Shown: positions 23,415-34,047 of the stretch, in pieces
Numbering within the stretch: the first letter of the stretch is position 1
Layout of the letters: each line of letters starts with the position of its first letter
Source of the DNA: Bacteroidota bacterium
GTDB taxonomy: Bacteria; Bacteroidota; Bacteroidia; Cytophagales; UBA9547
Direction: 5' to 3'
DNA: 34,120 bases
Assembly: GCA_004293915.1 (NCBI GenBank)
Contig: RDZG01000078.1
Location: 1-34,120 of the forward strand
The notes under the pieces: generated by a model
The model's input: only the letters and a program-made list of their open reading frames with translations
What the model was told of the DNA's origin: nothing
Database searches by the model: none
Translations under genes and position numbers: made by a program

Positions 23415-26400
23415 TTACTCAACCACCAATTTCTTCGTTTCATTACCCACTTTCACTAGATAAATTCCTTTAGCTAAATTAGCATTGATTACAGTTGTTT
23501 CAGAAACTAGTTTTTGGGTGTAAACCAACCCTCCAATAGCATTGTAAATTTCCACACTGGTTGTCAGGCTGAGCTTGTCGAAGCCCTCAATGGTAAATGC
23601 ACCAGAGGTTGGGTTGGGGTAAATACTAAAGCTGTTAGATTGGTAGATAGGTAGATAGGTAGAAATGCCAGTAGTAGAACAAACTATATTAGTGTCAGTA
23701 ATAGAAGTCAATACCAAAGGATTAGATATAAATACATCATCACAAGTTCCTGTAATGGTAACTATATAACTTCCAGGTACATTTGTATTAATACTTGTAG
23801 TGGTGGCATTGTTGCTCCATTTATAGAACAATACAGAAGTACCACTTGCTTCGATTCCTAAAGTTACGTTTGAACCTAAGCAAGTGCTAAACGAAGTATT
23901 GTAATTTCTATTTGTTATGATTTCGTGTTCTTTTATTTGAGCATAATTAGAGTAAAATGTACCACATCCTATAACTTTTACATTATAATTATCAAAACCA
24001 GAAACTGTAAGAGTAGGCAATGATTGGCTCTCTGTATTCCAATAATAATGTACAGGTGTAATACCTGCGACAGAAACATTTAACACAACTTGCTCACCGT
24101 CACAAATGTATTGAGACTGAGGTTGAGTTATTATAGTGGAAGGTATGCTACATGGCTCCCATATTTTTATGGAATTATCATTATCATCAGCTATAAAAAC
24201 TTTATTATCTTGAGAAACTGATATTCCTCTTAACCTAGAAAATTCAAAATCGGCATCACCTGAACTTCCAAAACTGGCAAAAACACCAAAATTATTTCCA
24301 GATTGCGTAAAAACATTGATTTGATATGTATATAAATCAGTTACAAATATTTTTCCATCATTGGCTATTTCTAAACCAAACTGATTTCCAATCTCATAAT
24401 CTTCCATTTTATCATTGAGTCCCAAACCGCTAAAAGTGTTTACCATCACAAAATTTGTTCCTGACTGTGTCCAAACAGAAATAATGGGTCCACCATCGCT
24501 CACATAAATGTTGTTTTGGGCATCTACTTCTACAGCAAAAGGTGTAATTGAATTTGAAGCATCTGTATTAGGTCCACTAAATGTGGCTATTGCTCCAAAA
24601 GTATTTCCAGATTGTGTCCACACACTAAATCTGTAATTGCGAGAATCACACACAATAATGTTACCATTTGGCGATATTGCTACATCAATAGGTCTGTCAA
24701 ATTGGTCTAAACCAGTACCAAAGGAGCCAAAATTGGCAAAAAATCCAAAAGTATTTCCAGATTGTGTCCATACACTGATGTGATGAACATCTCGATCGGC
24801 TATATAAATGTATCCGTTATTTGCAGCTTGTATGGAATAGGGGTTGTCAATCTCTCCAGGATTTTGACCAAAAGAACCAAAAGTGGTTAGTTTTCCAAAA
24901 TTATTTCCAGATTGTGTCCAAACTTCTACACCCATGCTATTGGCACTAGTGGCAAATATTTTCCCATCCTGAGCAACAGATACATCTATGAGCGTGCCAA
25001 AATCATCACCAAACTTGCCATTATAGAAATAATTATTGGCAGGATATTGTCTCACATTGATTGTTACAGCATCTGAAGTTGAAAAGTCTAATGGGCAAAA
25101 ACTACTGGTAACAGTAAGTGTTATTGTTACTCTATCTTGATTTTTTAAACTTGAAGTAGAGAATTTGTTGCTATTGCTACCAACTAAGCTTGAATTTATA
25201 AACCATTGAAATCTTGGATTGATGTAGTCCGGATTTTTAGTATTATAATCAGCATCAAATAAAATAGACTCTCCAGCATTGATAGTTGAAGATGGACTAT
25301 ATTCTATTTCTAAGCTAGGTTCTTCTGGTACATTAATCTCTACTGTTACAAAATCACTAAAGCACCCATTTACTTTTTGATTTACATAATATTCATTAGA
25401 ATAAATGGAAGTATTGGCTGCAATTGGGTTGTTAATATCTTGACTATAAAACCATTGAATATTTTGCCCAACTGCTGTGAGGCTTTCTACTTTAAATCCA
25501 CTACAAATATTTTGTATGCCACTTACAGTAGGAACTGATGGGATGGGATTTGACAAAACAGAAACTATGGTACGACCTGATTCACAACCAAAAGGATTTT
25601 GGCTGGCATAAAAAGTATTTTGACCAATAAAAGTGGTGTTACTCGACAAACTTAGTCCACCCACGCTCGATGAAAACCACATTATATTTTGTCCAGAAAC
25701 AGACAATTGACTTAATTTAATTATTCCACAAAAAGACTGTATGCTTGGTACAATTGGAGCAGAAGGGGTTGTGATTGCCAATGCAACATATTCTGAAGCT
25801 ATACTTGTGGTGCTATTAGCAGCCGTAATGGTTACCGTATATAAACCAGAGGCAGTAAAACTATTCACTGCCGAAGTAAGAGCCAATCCACCAGACCATA
25901 GATATGAAACACCTCCACTTACTGTTAAAGTTGCAGAAGTACAACCTACATTATTTCCAGCAATGGCACAAGAGTTGCCGTTAGCAATACCACCAGGAGT
26001 AATCCAGTTTGAACTAGAGCCAGTTAAATCAAATCCTGCCAATGTTCCATTATTTACATATCCTGAATGATCTAAAAGCGTATTTATTGAAAGGTTTGAG
26101 CCAGAAGCGGTACCTTGATTAAAATGATAATTCAATACCAAACCTGCTGCATTATTTGCAATTTCACAATTCATTTTATTTTGAATTTCTTCTTGGGTCA
26201 AGGCTCTATTCCAAAGTCTAAATTCATCTAACGCTCCCAAAAAAGGAAAACTACCATCAGATCTTAATCCAATGGATAAATTATTGGCATTGGCATTTAC
26301 GGGGGTAGTCAGTGGATTAGCACCACTTTTGGAGGTAGTAACTTCAACTCCATTGATATACATTTTGGCTAAACCAATACTAGGATCATACACACAAGCC

Positions 26401-26732
26401 AAATGTACCCAAGTGTTAGAAGTGATGGTATTTATTCCTCCATCAATATATACACCTGTGGTAGGAATAAAACGAATATTGTTGCTAGAGGGACCTCCTG
26501 TATGGATTTCTAGTTGCTCAATTCCTTTACCAATAATAAAATCAACGGCAACACCAGATCTTTCCCAATAAACCCAAGTTTCTATCGTAAATTGGGTGAG
26601 ATTTAAATAACTATTGGCATTAATAATAACATGATCATTGCCCCCATCAAACTTTAAGGCAGAACCTGTTTGTGCGTTGCTACAAATAAATTGCAATAAA
26701 ATTGCGAGTGAAATAAGTATTGTTTTTTTCAT
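23415..26732 (-). CDS. Large secreted LamG/beta-propeller protein with T9SS sorting domain
   Basis: With the start at MKKTILISLAILLQF the protein has 1105 residues; an upstream in-frame start would put a charged stretch before the signal peptide. Order: signal peptide (cleaved after SNAQ), LamG/concanavalin-like domain at about 20-200 (ETWVYWERSG to GALDEFRLWNRALTQEEI), Ig-like segments at about 240-560, then a six-bladed NHL-type propeller at about 565-870 whose blades each carry VWTQSGNTFG, an Ig-like segment, and a T9SS type A sorting domain in the last 70 residues (SIYPNPTSG to NETKKLVVE). It is exported across the outer membrane and attached to the cell surface or released. It likely binds carbohydrate or other surfaces; the ligand is unknown. 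It is divergent from the kinase/LytTR operon. Confidence 0.88.
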   Translation of the reverse strand: MKKTILISLAILLQFICSNAQTGSALKFDGGNDHVIINANSYLNLTQFTIETWVYWERSGVAVDFIIGKGIEQLEIHTGGPSSNNIRFIPTTGVYIDGGINTITSNTWVHLACVYDPSIGLAKMYINGVEVTTSKSGANPLTTPVNANANNLSIGLRSDGSFPFLGALDEFRLWNRALTQEEIQNKMNCEIANNAAGLVLNYHFNQGTASGSNLSINTLLDHSGYVNNGTLAGFDLTGSSSNWITPGGIANGNSCAIAGNNVGCTSATLTVSGGVSYLWSGGLALTSAVNSFTASGLYTVTITAANSTTSIASEYVALAITTPSAPIVPSIQSFCGIIKLSQLSVSGQNIMWFSSSVGGLSLSSNTTFIGQNTFYASQNPFGCESGRTIVSVLSNPIPSVPTVSGIQNICSGFKVESLTAVGQNIQWFYSQDINNPIAANTSIYSNEYYVNQKVNGCFSDFVTVEINVPEEPSLEIEYSPSSTINAGESILFDADYNTKNPDYINPRFQWFINSSLVGSNSNKFSTSSLKNQDRVTITLTVTSSFCPLDFSTSDAVTINVRQYPANNYFYNGKFGDDFGTLIDVSVAQDGKIFATSANSMGVEVWTQSGNNFGKLTTFGSFGQNPGEIDNPYSIQAANNGYIYIADRDVHHISVWTQSGNTFGFFANFGSFGTGLDQFDRPIDVAISPNGNIIVCDSRNYRFSVWTQSGNTFGAIATFSGPNTDASNSITPFAVEVDAQNNIYVSDGGPIISVWTQSGTNFVMVNTFSGLGLNDKMEDYEIGNQFGLEIANDGKIFVTDLYTYQINVFTQSGNNFGVFASFGSSGDADFEFSRLRGISVSQDNKVFIADDNDNSIKIWEPCSIPSTIITQPQSQYICDGEQVVLNVSVAGITPVHYYWNTESQSLPTLTVSGFDNYNVKVIGCGTFYSNYAQIKEHEIITNRNYNTSFSTCLGSNVTLGIEASGTSVLFYKWSNNATTTSINTNVPGSYIVTITGTCDDVFISNPLVLTSITDTNIVCSTTGISTYLPIYQSNSFSIYPNPTSGAFTIEGFDKLSLTTSVEIYNAIGGLVYTQKLVSETTVINANLAKGIYLVKVGNETKKLVVE

Positions 26733-26824
26733 TTTGAAGTTGTTTAGATTTTTTTTTATAATTAAATAATCAAAACGCAATTTTATTAATAATAAACAAG
26801 CAGTGCGTGTGCTATTGGCTAAGA

Positions 26825-26855
26825 TGTATGTGAACTAGCAATAATTGTATGTGAA
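26825..26855. promoter_or_regulatory. Direct repeat of TGTATGTGAA, 21 bp apart, candidate LytTR binding site
   Basis: TGTATGTGAA occurs at 26825-26834 and again at 26846-26855, so the repeats start 21 bp apart, two turns of the helix. LytTR regulators typically bind paired 9-10 bp direct repeats with about this spacing. The site lies between the divergent T9SS protein gene (start 26732) and the kinase gene (start 26921), and a LytTR regulator is encoded next to the kinase. Confidence 0.45.
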
Positions 26856-26920
26856 AAAAGTAGTACATCTATAAAAAAATTGCAATTTGCAACTGTTTTA
26901 GATTAATATAATAAACCAAC

Positions 26921-28114
<1,194 letters not shown>

Positions 28115-28124
28115 ATTGTTGTTT

Positions 28125-28826
28125 ATGAGTAAAGCCAATATTCTCATCGTAGAAGACGAATCTTTGATTGCTGAAGAACTCAAGCGAATGGTTCAGCGAT
28201 TGGGCTATACGGTCGTTGCTATTGCCAATAGATATAACGAAGCCGTTGACCTATTAAAAAAGCACACACCCGATTTAGTTTTATTAGATATCGGCTTAGA
28301 TTATTCTGAAAATGATGGCATAGATCTGGCACACCATATCAATCAAACATTAAAAATTCCATTTATATATATAACTGCAAATGCCGATAATGCCACTGTT
28401 AATCGAGCCAAAACTACGTTTCCAAGTGCCTATATTCTAAAACCATTCAACGAAGCGGCTATATTTAGTACGCTAGAGGTGGTGTGCTTTAGTAAACAAC
28501 CGCAGGCAACTATTATAGTAAAACATGGCACAAAAAACATTGTTTTAGATTGTGCAAAAATAACATTTGTCAAAGCTGATAATGTATATTCTGAAATACA
28601 TACCAATGACAATAAAAAATACCTTATTAGAAAATATTTGAAATATTTCACCAGCGAATTAGCATTAGACTTTTTGGTACAGGTTCATCGTTCCTATGTG
28701 ATTAATACAGCGTATATCAAATCATATAAATCTAATTTTTTGCTAGTAAACGACCATGAAATTCCGCTTGGAGATGCCTTCAAAGAAAAAGTAAATGATT
28801 TAACACAATTCAATAAACAAAAATAG
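28125..28826 (+). CDS. LytTR-family response regulator
   Basis: The regulator has 233 residues when started at the ATG at 28125; an earlier TTG would add three residues. The receiver domain shows ILIVEDE at the start, the phosphoacceptor D55 in LVLLDIGLD, and the conserved threonine and lysine in ITANAD and ILKPF. The C-terminal LytTR DNA-binding domain (about 130-230) contains VKADNVYSEIHTND, VHRSYVINTAYI and IPLGDAFKEKV. It forms a two-component system with the kinase just upstream. The 3' end is 2 bases from the convergent minus-strand gene. Candidate binding sites lie upstream of the operon. Confidence 0.92.
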   Translation: MSKANILIVEDESLIAEELKRMVQRLGYTVVAIANRYNEAVDLLKKHTPDLVLLDIGLDYSENDGIDLAHHINQTLKIPFIYITANADNATVNRAKTTFPSAYILKPFNEAAIFSTLEVVCFSKQPQATIIVKHGTKNIVLDCAKITFVKADNVYSEIHTNDNKKYLIRKYLKYFTSELALDFLVQVHRSYVINTAYIKSYKSNFLLVNDHEIPLGDAFKEKVNDLTQFNKQK

Positions 28827-28828
28827 CG

Positions 28829-29203
28829 TTATTCCCCACTCGATTTTTGCCCCACAAACTGTTGAGATGAATAGCGAAATAGTACATTAAAACTCGTTAA
28901 TGTGCCATAAATGCGTGTGATATATTGTTGCATTTCTACTTTTTCTATATCATCCATTTTAGCATTTGCATTTATTTTTTGTTCCATTACCCGCAAACGG
29001 TCACGAAGCATTACGATTTTATGGAAAAAATCTTCGATGTCAAGCTCTTTTGGTTTTAGCGAAGTATCGGCTGGTTGTAAAATCAATTTTCCGCCTTTCC
29101 ATTTGTCGCCTAAAAACACAACTTCTTGTGCATCAGCCCATTTTTCGAGTATTTTTTCGATTTTTGATTCTATTTCGTCTGCCGAAAACAATTGTTCTTC
29201 CAT
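28829..29203 (-). CDS. Conserved hypothetical coiled protein next to the aminotransferase
   Basis: The 124-residue soluble protein has a central acidic region (LKPKELDIEDFFHKIVMLRDRLRVMEQKI) that is probably helical or coiled, after a start with EIESKIEKILEKWADAQEVV. There is no signal peptide or cysteine. I recognise no named family. It is separated from the aminotransferase gene by 6 bases on the same strand, so the two are probably one operon, and it may assist that enzyme; this is inference from context only. Confidence 0.65.
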   Translation of the reverse strand: MEEQLFSADEIESKIEKILEKWADAQEVVFLGDKWKGGKLILQPADTSLKPKELDIEDFFHKIVMLRDRLRVMEQKINANAKMDDIEKVEMQQYITRIYGTLTSFNVLFRYSSQQFVGQKSSGE

Positions 29204-29209
29204 GTGGTT

Positions 29210-30526
29210 TTATGAATTTATATATTCTAAAATAGCTGCTCTTAAGTTAGTAAATATTTGTTTTAAAAGGTCTTCGTTTTCTTCTAAAAGAGTAATTCTA
29301 AATCCTTGTAAATCAGAACAAAACGAAGAAATTGGTACAACACAAAGTCCTTTTGAACCTAATAAATAATACACAAAACGTTTGTCCAAATTTGTACCTT
29401 CTTCGCTAACCCACGATTCTACTAAATTTTGTATTTTTTTATCCTCAATTTTTAGTTTTTGATGCGGTTTAAGTGTACCATCTCTAAAAATAATGGTATT
29501 GTAAAATGCACCGTAGGTTGGATTAAAAGCCAATTGCGGAATATCTTTTAGCATATCCGAAATGAGCAAGCTGCGTTTACCAATTTTTTCGTTTAGTGCT
29601 TTTCTATAAGGCCAATAACGCTCATCCGACATGATTTTTGGAATAGTTTTTTGTGGGATTTTTGTAGAGCAAACTTCAATCATTTTTGCATTGTCGATAG
29701 CCGAACATAATCTCGAAAAATCAATATCTTTTTCACGGTTATAATATTCCATCCATCCGCAACGAGAGCCGGGCCAAGGCAATTCTTTCGAAATTCCTTT
29801 CATAGCTATTCCTGGCACATCTTCGATAACTTCTGCCAACGAATAAGCTCTCACACCGTTGTAAGTAATATTCAAATAAATTTCATCGCTTATCAAAAAC
29901 AAATTGAATTCTCGAGCAATCTCTACTATACGTTTTAAACTTTCCAACGGATAAACCATACCTGTTGGATTGTCTGGATTTATAATCAAAATTCCGACAA
30001 TGTTTGGGTTGTATTTTATTTTCATATACAAATCTTCGAGGTCGGGATACCAATGGTTTTCGGGATCGAGTTTGTAAGTAATTGGATTTGCGTGTGCATG
30101 TGCACTCTCGCTCGATGAGTGTGTAGAATAGCCAGGCGAAGGCTGAATTATACGTGAAGTATCTCTCAAAAATTGATACACTTTGCCAATGGCATCGCCT
30201 AAGCCATTAAAAAAACAAATATCTTCTGCCGAAATTTGAACTCCACCACGTTTGTTGCTCAAATCTGCCAAAAAATGGCGAGTTTCTATCACACCTTTTG
30301 ATGGACAATAGCCATAACTATCGTTTTCACGAACGGTTTCAACTATAATTTCTTTCATCCATTCGGGCATTTGGTGGTTTTTGGCAATAGGATCGCCAAT
30401 ATTTTCCCAAAAAATAGTTTGTCCGAGTTGTTTTATTTGATCGGCTTTTTTTACAATCTCACGTATTTCGTAACTCAGTTCTTTTGCTCCCTCGCTTAAT
30501 AATCGTTGTCTCATTACTCTATCCAA
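29210..30526 (-). CDS. PLP-dependent aminotransferase, class I/II
   Basis: The 438-residue enzyme uses pyridoxal phosphate. Key residues are in place: N186 in NPDNPTG, D214 and Y217 in SDEIY, the Schiff-base lysine K247 in GISKELPWPGSRCGW, R255 in the same stretch, and the substrate-carboxylate arginine in GFRITLLEE near the end. Fold-type I, aspartate-aminotransferase superfamily. Compared with AspC it has a longer N-terminal region (IGDPIAKNHQMPEWMKEI). The amino donor and product are not deducible. It heads a two-gene operon with the small hypothetical at 28829-29203. Confidence 0.92.
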   Translation of the reverse strand: MDRVMRQRLLSEGAKELSYEIREIVKKADQIKQLGQTIFWENIGDPIAKNHQMPEWMKEIIVETVRENDSYGYCPSKGVIETRHFLADLSNKRGGVQISAEDICFFNGLGDAIGKVYQFLRDTSRIIQPSPGYSTHSSSESAHAHANPITYKLDPENHWYPDLEDLYMKIKYNPNIVGILIINPDNPTGMVYPLESLKRIVEIAREFNLFLISDEIYLNITYNGVRAYSLAEVIEDVPGIAMKGISKELPWPGSRCGWMEYYNREKDIDFSRLCSAIDNAKMIEVCSTKIPQKTIPKIMSDERYWPYRKALNEKIGKRSLLISDMLKDIPQLAFNPTYGAFYNTIIFRDGTLKPHQKLKIEDKKIQNLVESWVSEEGTNLDKRFVYYLLGSKGLCVVPISSFCSDLQGFRITLLEENEDLLKQIFTNLRAAILEYINS

Positions 30527-30670
30527 AAATAATTTGCGAAACTACAAAAATGTGTGTGAATGGGGAAATTTTATTTTTTTGGAGTGAAAGATGAGGTTTA
30601 CTTTATAATCTGGTTTTATGTGTAACTGAATCTTAGATTTAAAAATTCTTCGAAGTTCTAAATAAATATT

Positions 30671-30719
30671 TGCCACGAATGCACGAAATAACACTAAAAA
30701 TTAGCGACTTCGTGGCAAT
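30671..30719. repeat. Dispersed-type palindrome with TTGCCACGAA ends
   Basis: TTGCCACGAA (30671-30680) and TTCGTGGCAA (30710-30719) are exact inverted repeats around a 29-base loop containing TGCACGAA and TTAGCGA. This motif, a near-copy of CCACGAATGCACGAA, is one I recognise as widely dispersed in Bacteroidota genomes. It lies in the 270-base gap between the aminotransferase and the type II NADH dehydrogenase. Confidence 0.6.
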
Positions 30720-30796
30720 AAATTTTCATTTTTACTATAATTATATTTTCTCAAAACCTTAAAAAACGTATATTTAAGCCATAATTTTAAAGTCGA

Positions 30797-32089
30797 ATGA
30801 TGCAAGCAAATATTCCTCAAACAAATCAAAAAAGAATTGTAATAGTGGGTGCAGGTTTTGGTGGGTTAAAACTCGCTCGAAATCTTGTTAATACAGATTA
30901 TCAAGTGGTTTTGTTGGATAAAAACAATTATCATCAGTTTCAACCTTTGTTTTATCAAGTTGCCACGGCAGGTTTGGAGCCAAGTGCCATTTCGTTTCCG
31001 TTGCGAAAAGTGTTTCAAAAATTCACGAACATTCATATACGAATAGCAGAAGTAAAATCTGTAAATCCTGAGGCTAATCAAATTGAAACCGATTTGGGAA
31101 GTATAAATTACGATTATTTGGTTTTAGGATTGGGCTGCAATACCAATTATTTTGGAATGCAAAACATTGCCCAACATGCCATTCCGATGAAATCTGTGTC
31201 CGAAGCATTGTATTTGCGAAATTTTATTCTCCAAAACCTTGAAAAAGCGTTGGAAGAAACCAATCCTGACGAAAAGCAAAAATTAATGAATGTGGTGATT
31301 GCTGGTGGCGGTCCAACAGGTGTTGAAATTGCAGGTACATTGGCAGAAATGAAAAAAAATATCCTTCCAAAAGATTATCCAGAGCTTGATTTTAGCTCGA
31401 TGCACATTTATTTGCTCGAAGGTTCTGCAAAAACATTGGGTGTGATGTCCGAAATATCGAGCAAAAAATCGAGAGAATATTTAGATAAATTGGGTGTGAT
31501 TGTAAAAACGGAAACCCGAGTTTTGGACTTTGATGGCGAAAATGTAACTACCGATAAACTCGAACCCATTGGTACTAAAACTTTGATTTGGGCTGCGGGT
31601 GTTTCGCCAAACAAAATCGAAGGTTTGGCTGCCGAATGGTTTGTGAGAGGCAATCGATTAAAAGTAGATGCGTTTAATCAAGTTGAGGGTTCAAAAAATA
31701 TTTTTGCCATTGGCGATATGGCTTCGCAAGCCGAAGAAAAATACCCAAACGGGCATCCGCAACTGGCTCAACCAGCCATGCAACAAGGCGAAAATTTGGC
31801 AAAAAATTTCAAGTATAAGCTCGAAAACAAACCTTTAAAACCTTTCAAATACAACGATTTGGGCAGCATGGCAACTGTGGGCAGAAATTTGGCGGTAGTT
31901 GAATTGCCGTTTATAAAATTTCAAGGCTTTTTGGCTTGGGCAACTTGGATGTTTGTGCATTTGATGTCGATTGTGGGGGTAAAAAACCGCTTATTAATAT
32001 TTGTAAACTGGTGCTGGAATTATTTTACTTACGACCAATCCTTACGACTTTTGATAAAACCAAGAGTAAAACCAGAATGTAAGTTATGA
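30797..32089 (+). CDS. Type II NADH:quinone oxidoreductase (NDH-2-like)
   Basis: The 430-residue flavoprotein oxidises NADH and reduces quinone without pumping protons. Two dinucleotide-binding motifs are clear: IVIVGAGFGGLKLARNL near residues 14-30 for FAD, and VVIAGGGPTGVEIAGTLAEM near 172 for NADH. NIFAIGDMASQ near 310 contacts the flavin, and the C-terminal 100 residues include a hydrophobic segment (FLAWATWMFVHLMSIVGV) that anchors the enzyme to the membrane. ATGATG gives two possible starts one codon apart. Its presence beside nuoGHIJ means the organism likely has both a pumping and a non-pumping route. Sulfide:quinone reductase is an unlikely alternative. Confidence 0.85.
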   Translation: MMQANIPQTNQKRIVIVGAGFGGLKLARNLVNTDYQVVLLDKNNYHQFQPLFYQVATAGLEPSAISFPLRKVFQKFTNIHIRIAEVKSVNPEANQIETDLGSINYDYLVLGLGCNTNYFGMQNIAQHAIPMKSVSEALYLRNFILQNLEKALEETNPDEKQKLMNVVIAGGGPTGVEIAGTLAEMKKNILPKDYPELDFSSMHIYLLEGSAKTLGVMSEISSKKSREYLDKLGVIVKTETRVLDFDGENVTTDKLEPIGTKTLIWAAGVSPNKIEGLAAEWFVRGNRLKVDAFNQVEGSKNIFAIGDMASQAEEKYPNGHPQLAQPAMQQGENLAKNFKYKLENKPLKPFKYNDLGSMATVGRNLAVVELPFIKFQGFLAWATWMFVHLMSIVGVKNRLLIFVNWCWNYFTYDQSLRLLIKPRVKPECKL

Positions 32090-32210
32090 ATAATATTCTT
32101 TATCAAATATTATTTTGTATTTTTGAATGAATATTTCAAAACTAATATTATATTTAAAATATTACATCTATTATTGTGAAGAAATTATATTTAACTAAAA
32201 ATCAATCAAA

Positions 32211-32356
32211 ATGTTCAAAAAATTTACCCCCCCCATTTCATACTTATAAGTATATTTAGTATTTGTTTTGCAATGCAAACCAACGCTCAAACCATCCAAC
32301 TTGCCACTTGGGATTTTGCAAACGCAAACACTACGCCAACATTGGCATCGGGCTAG
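32211..32356 (+). pseudogene. Detached N-terminus (signal peptide) of the tail-fibre-like protein
   Basis: The ATG at 32211 begins MFKKFTP, but the frame runs into a stop after an 8-C run (32227-32234). One base added there joins it to a good signal peptide (HFILISIFSICFAMQTNAQ) and the start of the mature protein (TIQLATWDFANANTTPTLASG), which stops at the TAG at 32354-32356. A second single-base shift there joins it to the main frame at LGSATIATSGN. The three pieces are clearly one gene. Confidence 0.75.
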
Positions 32357-34047
32357 GTTCTGCAACCATCGCCACAAGTGGAAATATTCAACTTTCTACA
32401 TCTTTTACAAACTCCTATTCGGTAACCAACCTATCGGCTACTACTTTAGCCCAAGCCAAAAATGGAAACGGCACAATTCCCGCGTACTATATAAGTGTTA
32501 CGATTTCGCCAAATCCAAACTTTGCCATCGATATTAGTAGTGTAGCTATTCAGGGCTTTTCGCAAAACCGCAACCGCACGTTTAATTTATCTTATATCGA
32601 TGCTCAATCGAATTTGATAAATGTGCAAAACAGAACCATTACTACACCAACCCAAGCCCAAACATTTACAATAAACTCGCTCACGGGAATACAAACGCCT
32701 ATCGAATTGCGGTTTTATATCTTTAGCAACCCTGCCGATGTGTACGAAGCAGCAGGCTTTGGCGAAGCCACAGGATTAGATTTAGTAATAAATGGAAAAA
32801 TAACCAATACCACCACTAACCCCATTTTGCCTGGCATGTGGTCGCTGCAAGGCAATACCGTTGCTGGTTCGCAGTTTTTAGGCTCAGTAAACAACGAAGC
32901 AATTAAAGTATATACCAATAACAGCGAAAAAGTACGTATTACAGCAGATGGCAATGTTGGCATTGGCACCACAGCACCCACCCAAAAACTATCGGTGGCG
33001 GGCAATATCAACCTAACTGGCACAGGCACAGGTTTGATTTTTGATGATGGCACATTTATAAACTCTGCCTCAAAAATAAACCAAGCTGTATTGAACGGAC
33101 AAACTACAAATGTGAGTTTGATCGGTTTAGCCTTACAAAACCTTACTTATACTGGCAATAGAATAAATTTTACAGGTTCGGCACTAGAGTTTTACACACC
33201 TGTGCAAGGACAATATAACGGAAATAAACCCGTATTGAGCATGAGCCAATATGGCGAAATAAATTTTTATAGTTCGCCATACCTAAACGACAACGCCATG
33301 TATTTTGGCAATACAGGCAATTTTAACAATGGCATACGCAAAGCAAATGATTTTGGAGGCGTTGGTGGCTATTCGGGACCAGTAGTATTTGGCGAAAATG
33401 GAGGTGCATTAGGAAGCAGCACCGCAAACAGCAATTGGAACACCACAGGCACAAAACTAGCCCTAAGTTGGGATGCCAACCAAACCGTGAAAATTTACAA
33501 AGCCCTGCAATTTGCCGATGGCACAGTGCAAACTACGGCTGGTAGCAACTGGCAAATGACCAATAATTATTTGACCTACCCACAAAATGTAAATGTGCAA
33601 GGTAAGTTAAAAATTGGTACAAATTCACTCATCATTGATGCTACAAATAGCCCATCAGGACCATTAAACGAACTGTATACAGATGCAACCACACCAACTG
33701 CACCCACAAATTTAAAAATACAATCAAATGCCATTAATCCAAATGGAAACACAATTTTAAATGAATTAGGTGGAAAGGTTTTGATTGGCACTGGAGCATC
33801 CACAATACCAGCAAAACTATATGTTGATGGCGATATTTATGCTACAGGCAGGATTTCTTCACAATATGGATTAATTGAATTAGGAAACCCAAGCGTTATA
33901 CCTGGTAGTGGTGGAGTAATGGGTGTGCCAAATGCAATTTTTCTTGGTGCAAATGGAATAACAATGAATACGAATTTTTCACCTCAATTATATTTAAATA
34001 ACTCTGGAAACTTAGGAATAGGGTTAAAACTAAATTTGAGGTGCTAG
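32263..34047 (+). CDS. Tail-fibre-like secreted protein, frameshifted near both ends
   Basis: The main open frame covers about 560 meaningful residues from LGSATIATSGN onward; the leader at 32263 is out of frame with the true N-terminus (see 32211-32356). It holds a beta-rich N-terminal domain, then VGIGTTAPTQKLSVAGNINL, FDDGTFINSA, LGSSTANSNWNTTGTKL, FADGTVQTTAGSNWQM and LYVDGDIYATGRI, the repeats of Bacteroidota tail-fibre-domain surface proteins. It stops early at 34045-34047; in another frame KFEVLGIKFA continues to 34064, so a third shift or decay is likely. Signal peptide plus fibre repeats suggest an extracellular protein; no sorting domain is seen before the window ends. Confidence 0.55.
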   Translation: MFCNANQRSNHPTCHLGFCKRKHYANIGIGLGSATIATSGNIQLSTSFTNSYSVTNLSATTLAQAKNGNGTIPAYYISVTISPNPNFAIDISSVAIQGFSQNRNRTFNLSYIDAQSNLINVQNRTITTPTQAQTFTINSLTGIQTPIELRFYIFSNPADVYEAAGFGEATGLDLVINGKITNTTTNPILPGMWSLQGNTVAGSQFLGSVNNEAIKVYTNNSEKVRITADGNVGIGTTAPTQKLSVAGNINLTGTGTGLIFDDGTFINSASKINQAVLNGQTTNVSLIGLALQNLTYTGNRINFTGSALEFYTPVQGQYNGNKPVLSMSQYGEINFYSSPYLNDNAMYFGNTGNFNNGIRKANDFGGVGGYSGPVVFGENGGALGSSTANSNWNTTGTKLALSWDANQTVKIYKALQFADGTVQTTAGSNWQMTNNYLTYPQNVNVQGKLKIGTNSLIIDATNSPSGPLNELYTDATTPTAPTNLKIQSNAINPNGNTILNELGGKVLIGTGASTIPAKLYVDGDIYATGRISSQYGLIELGNPSVIPGSGGVMGVPNAIFLGANGITMNTNFSPQLYLNNSGNLGIGLKLNLRC

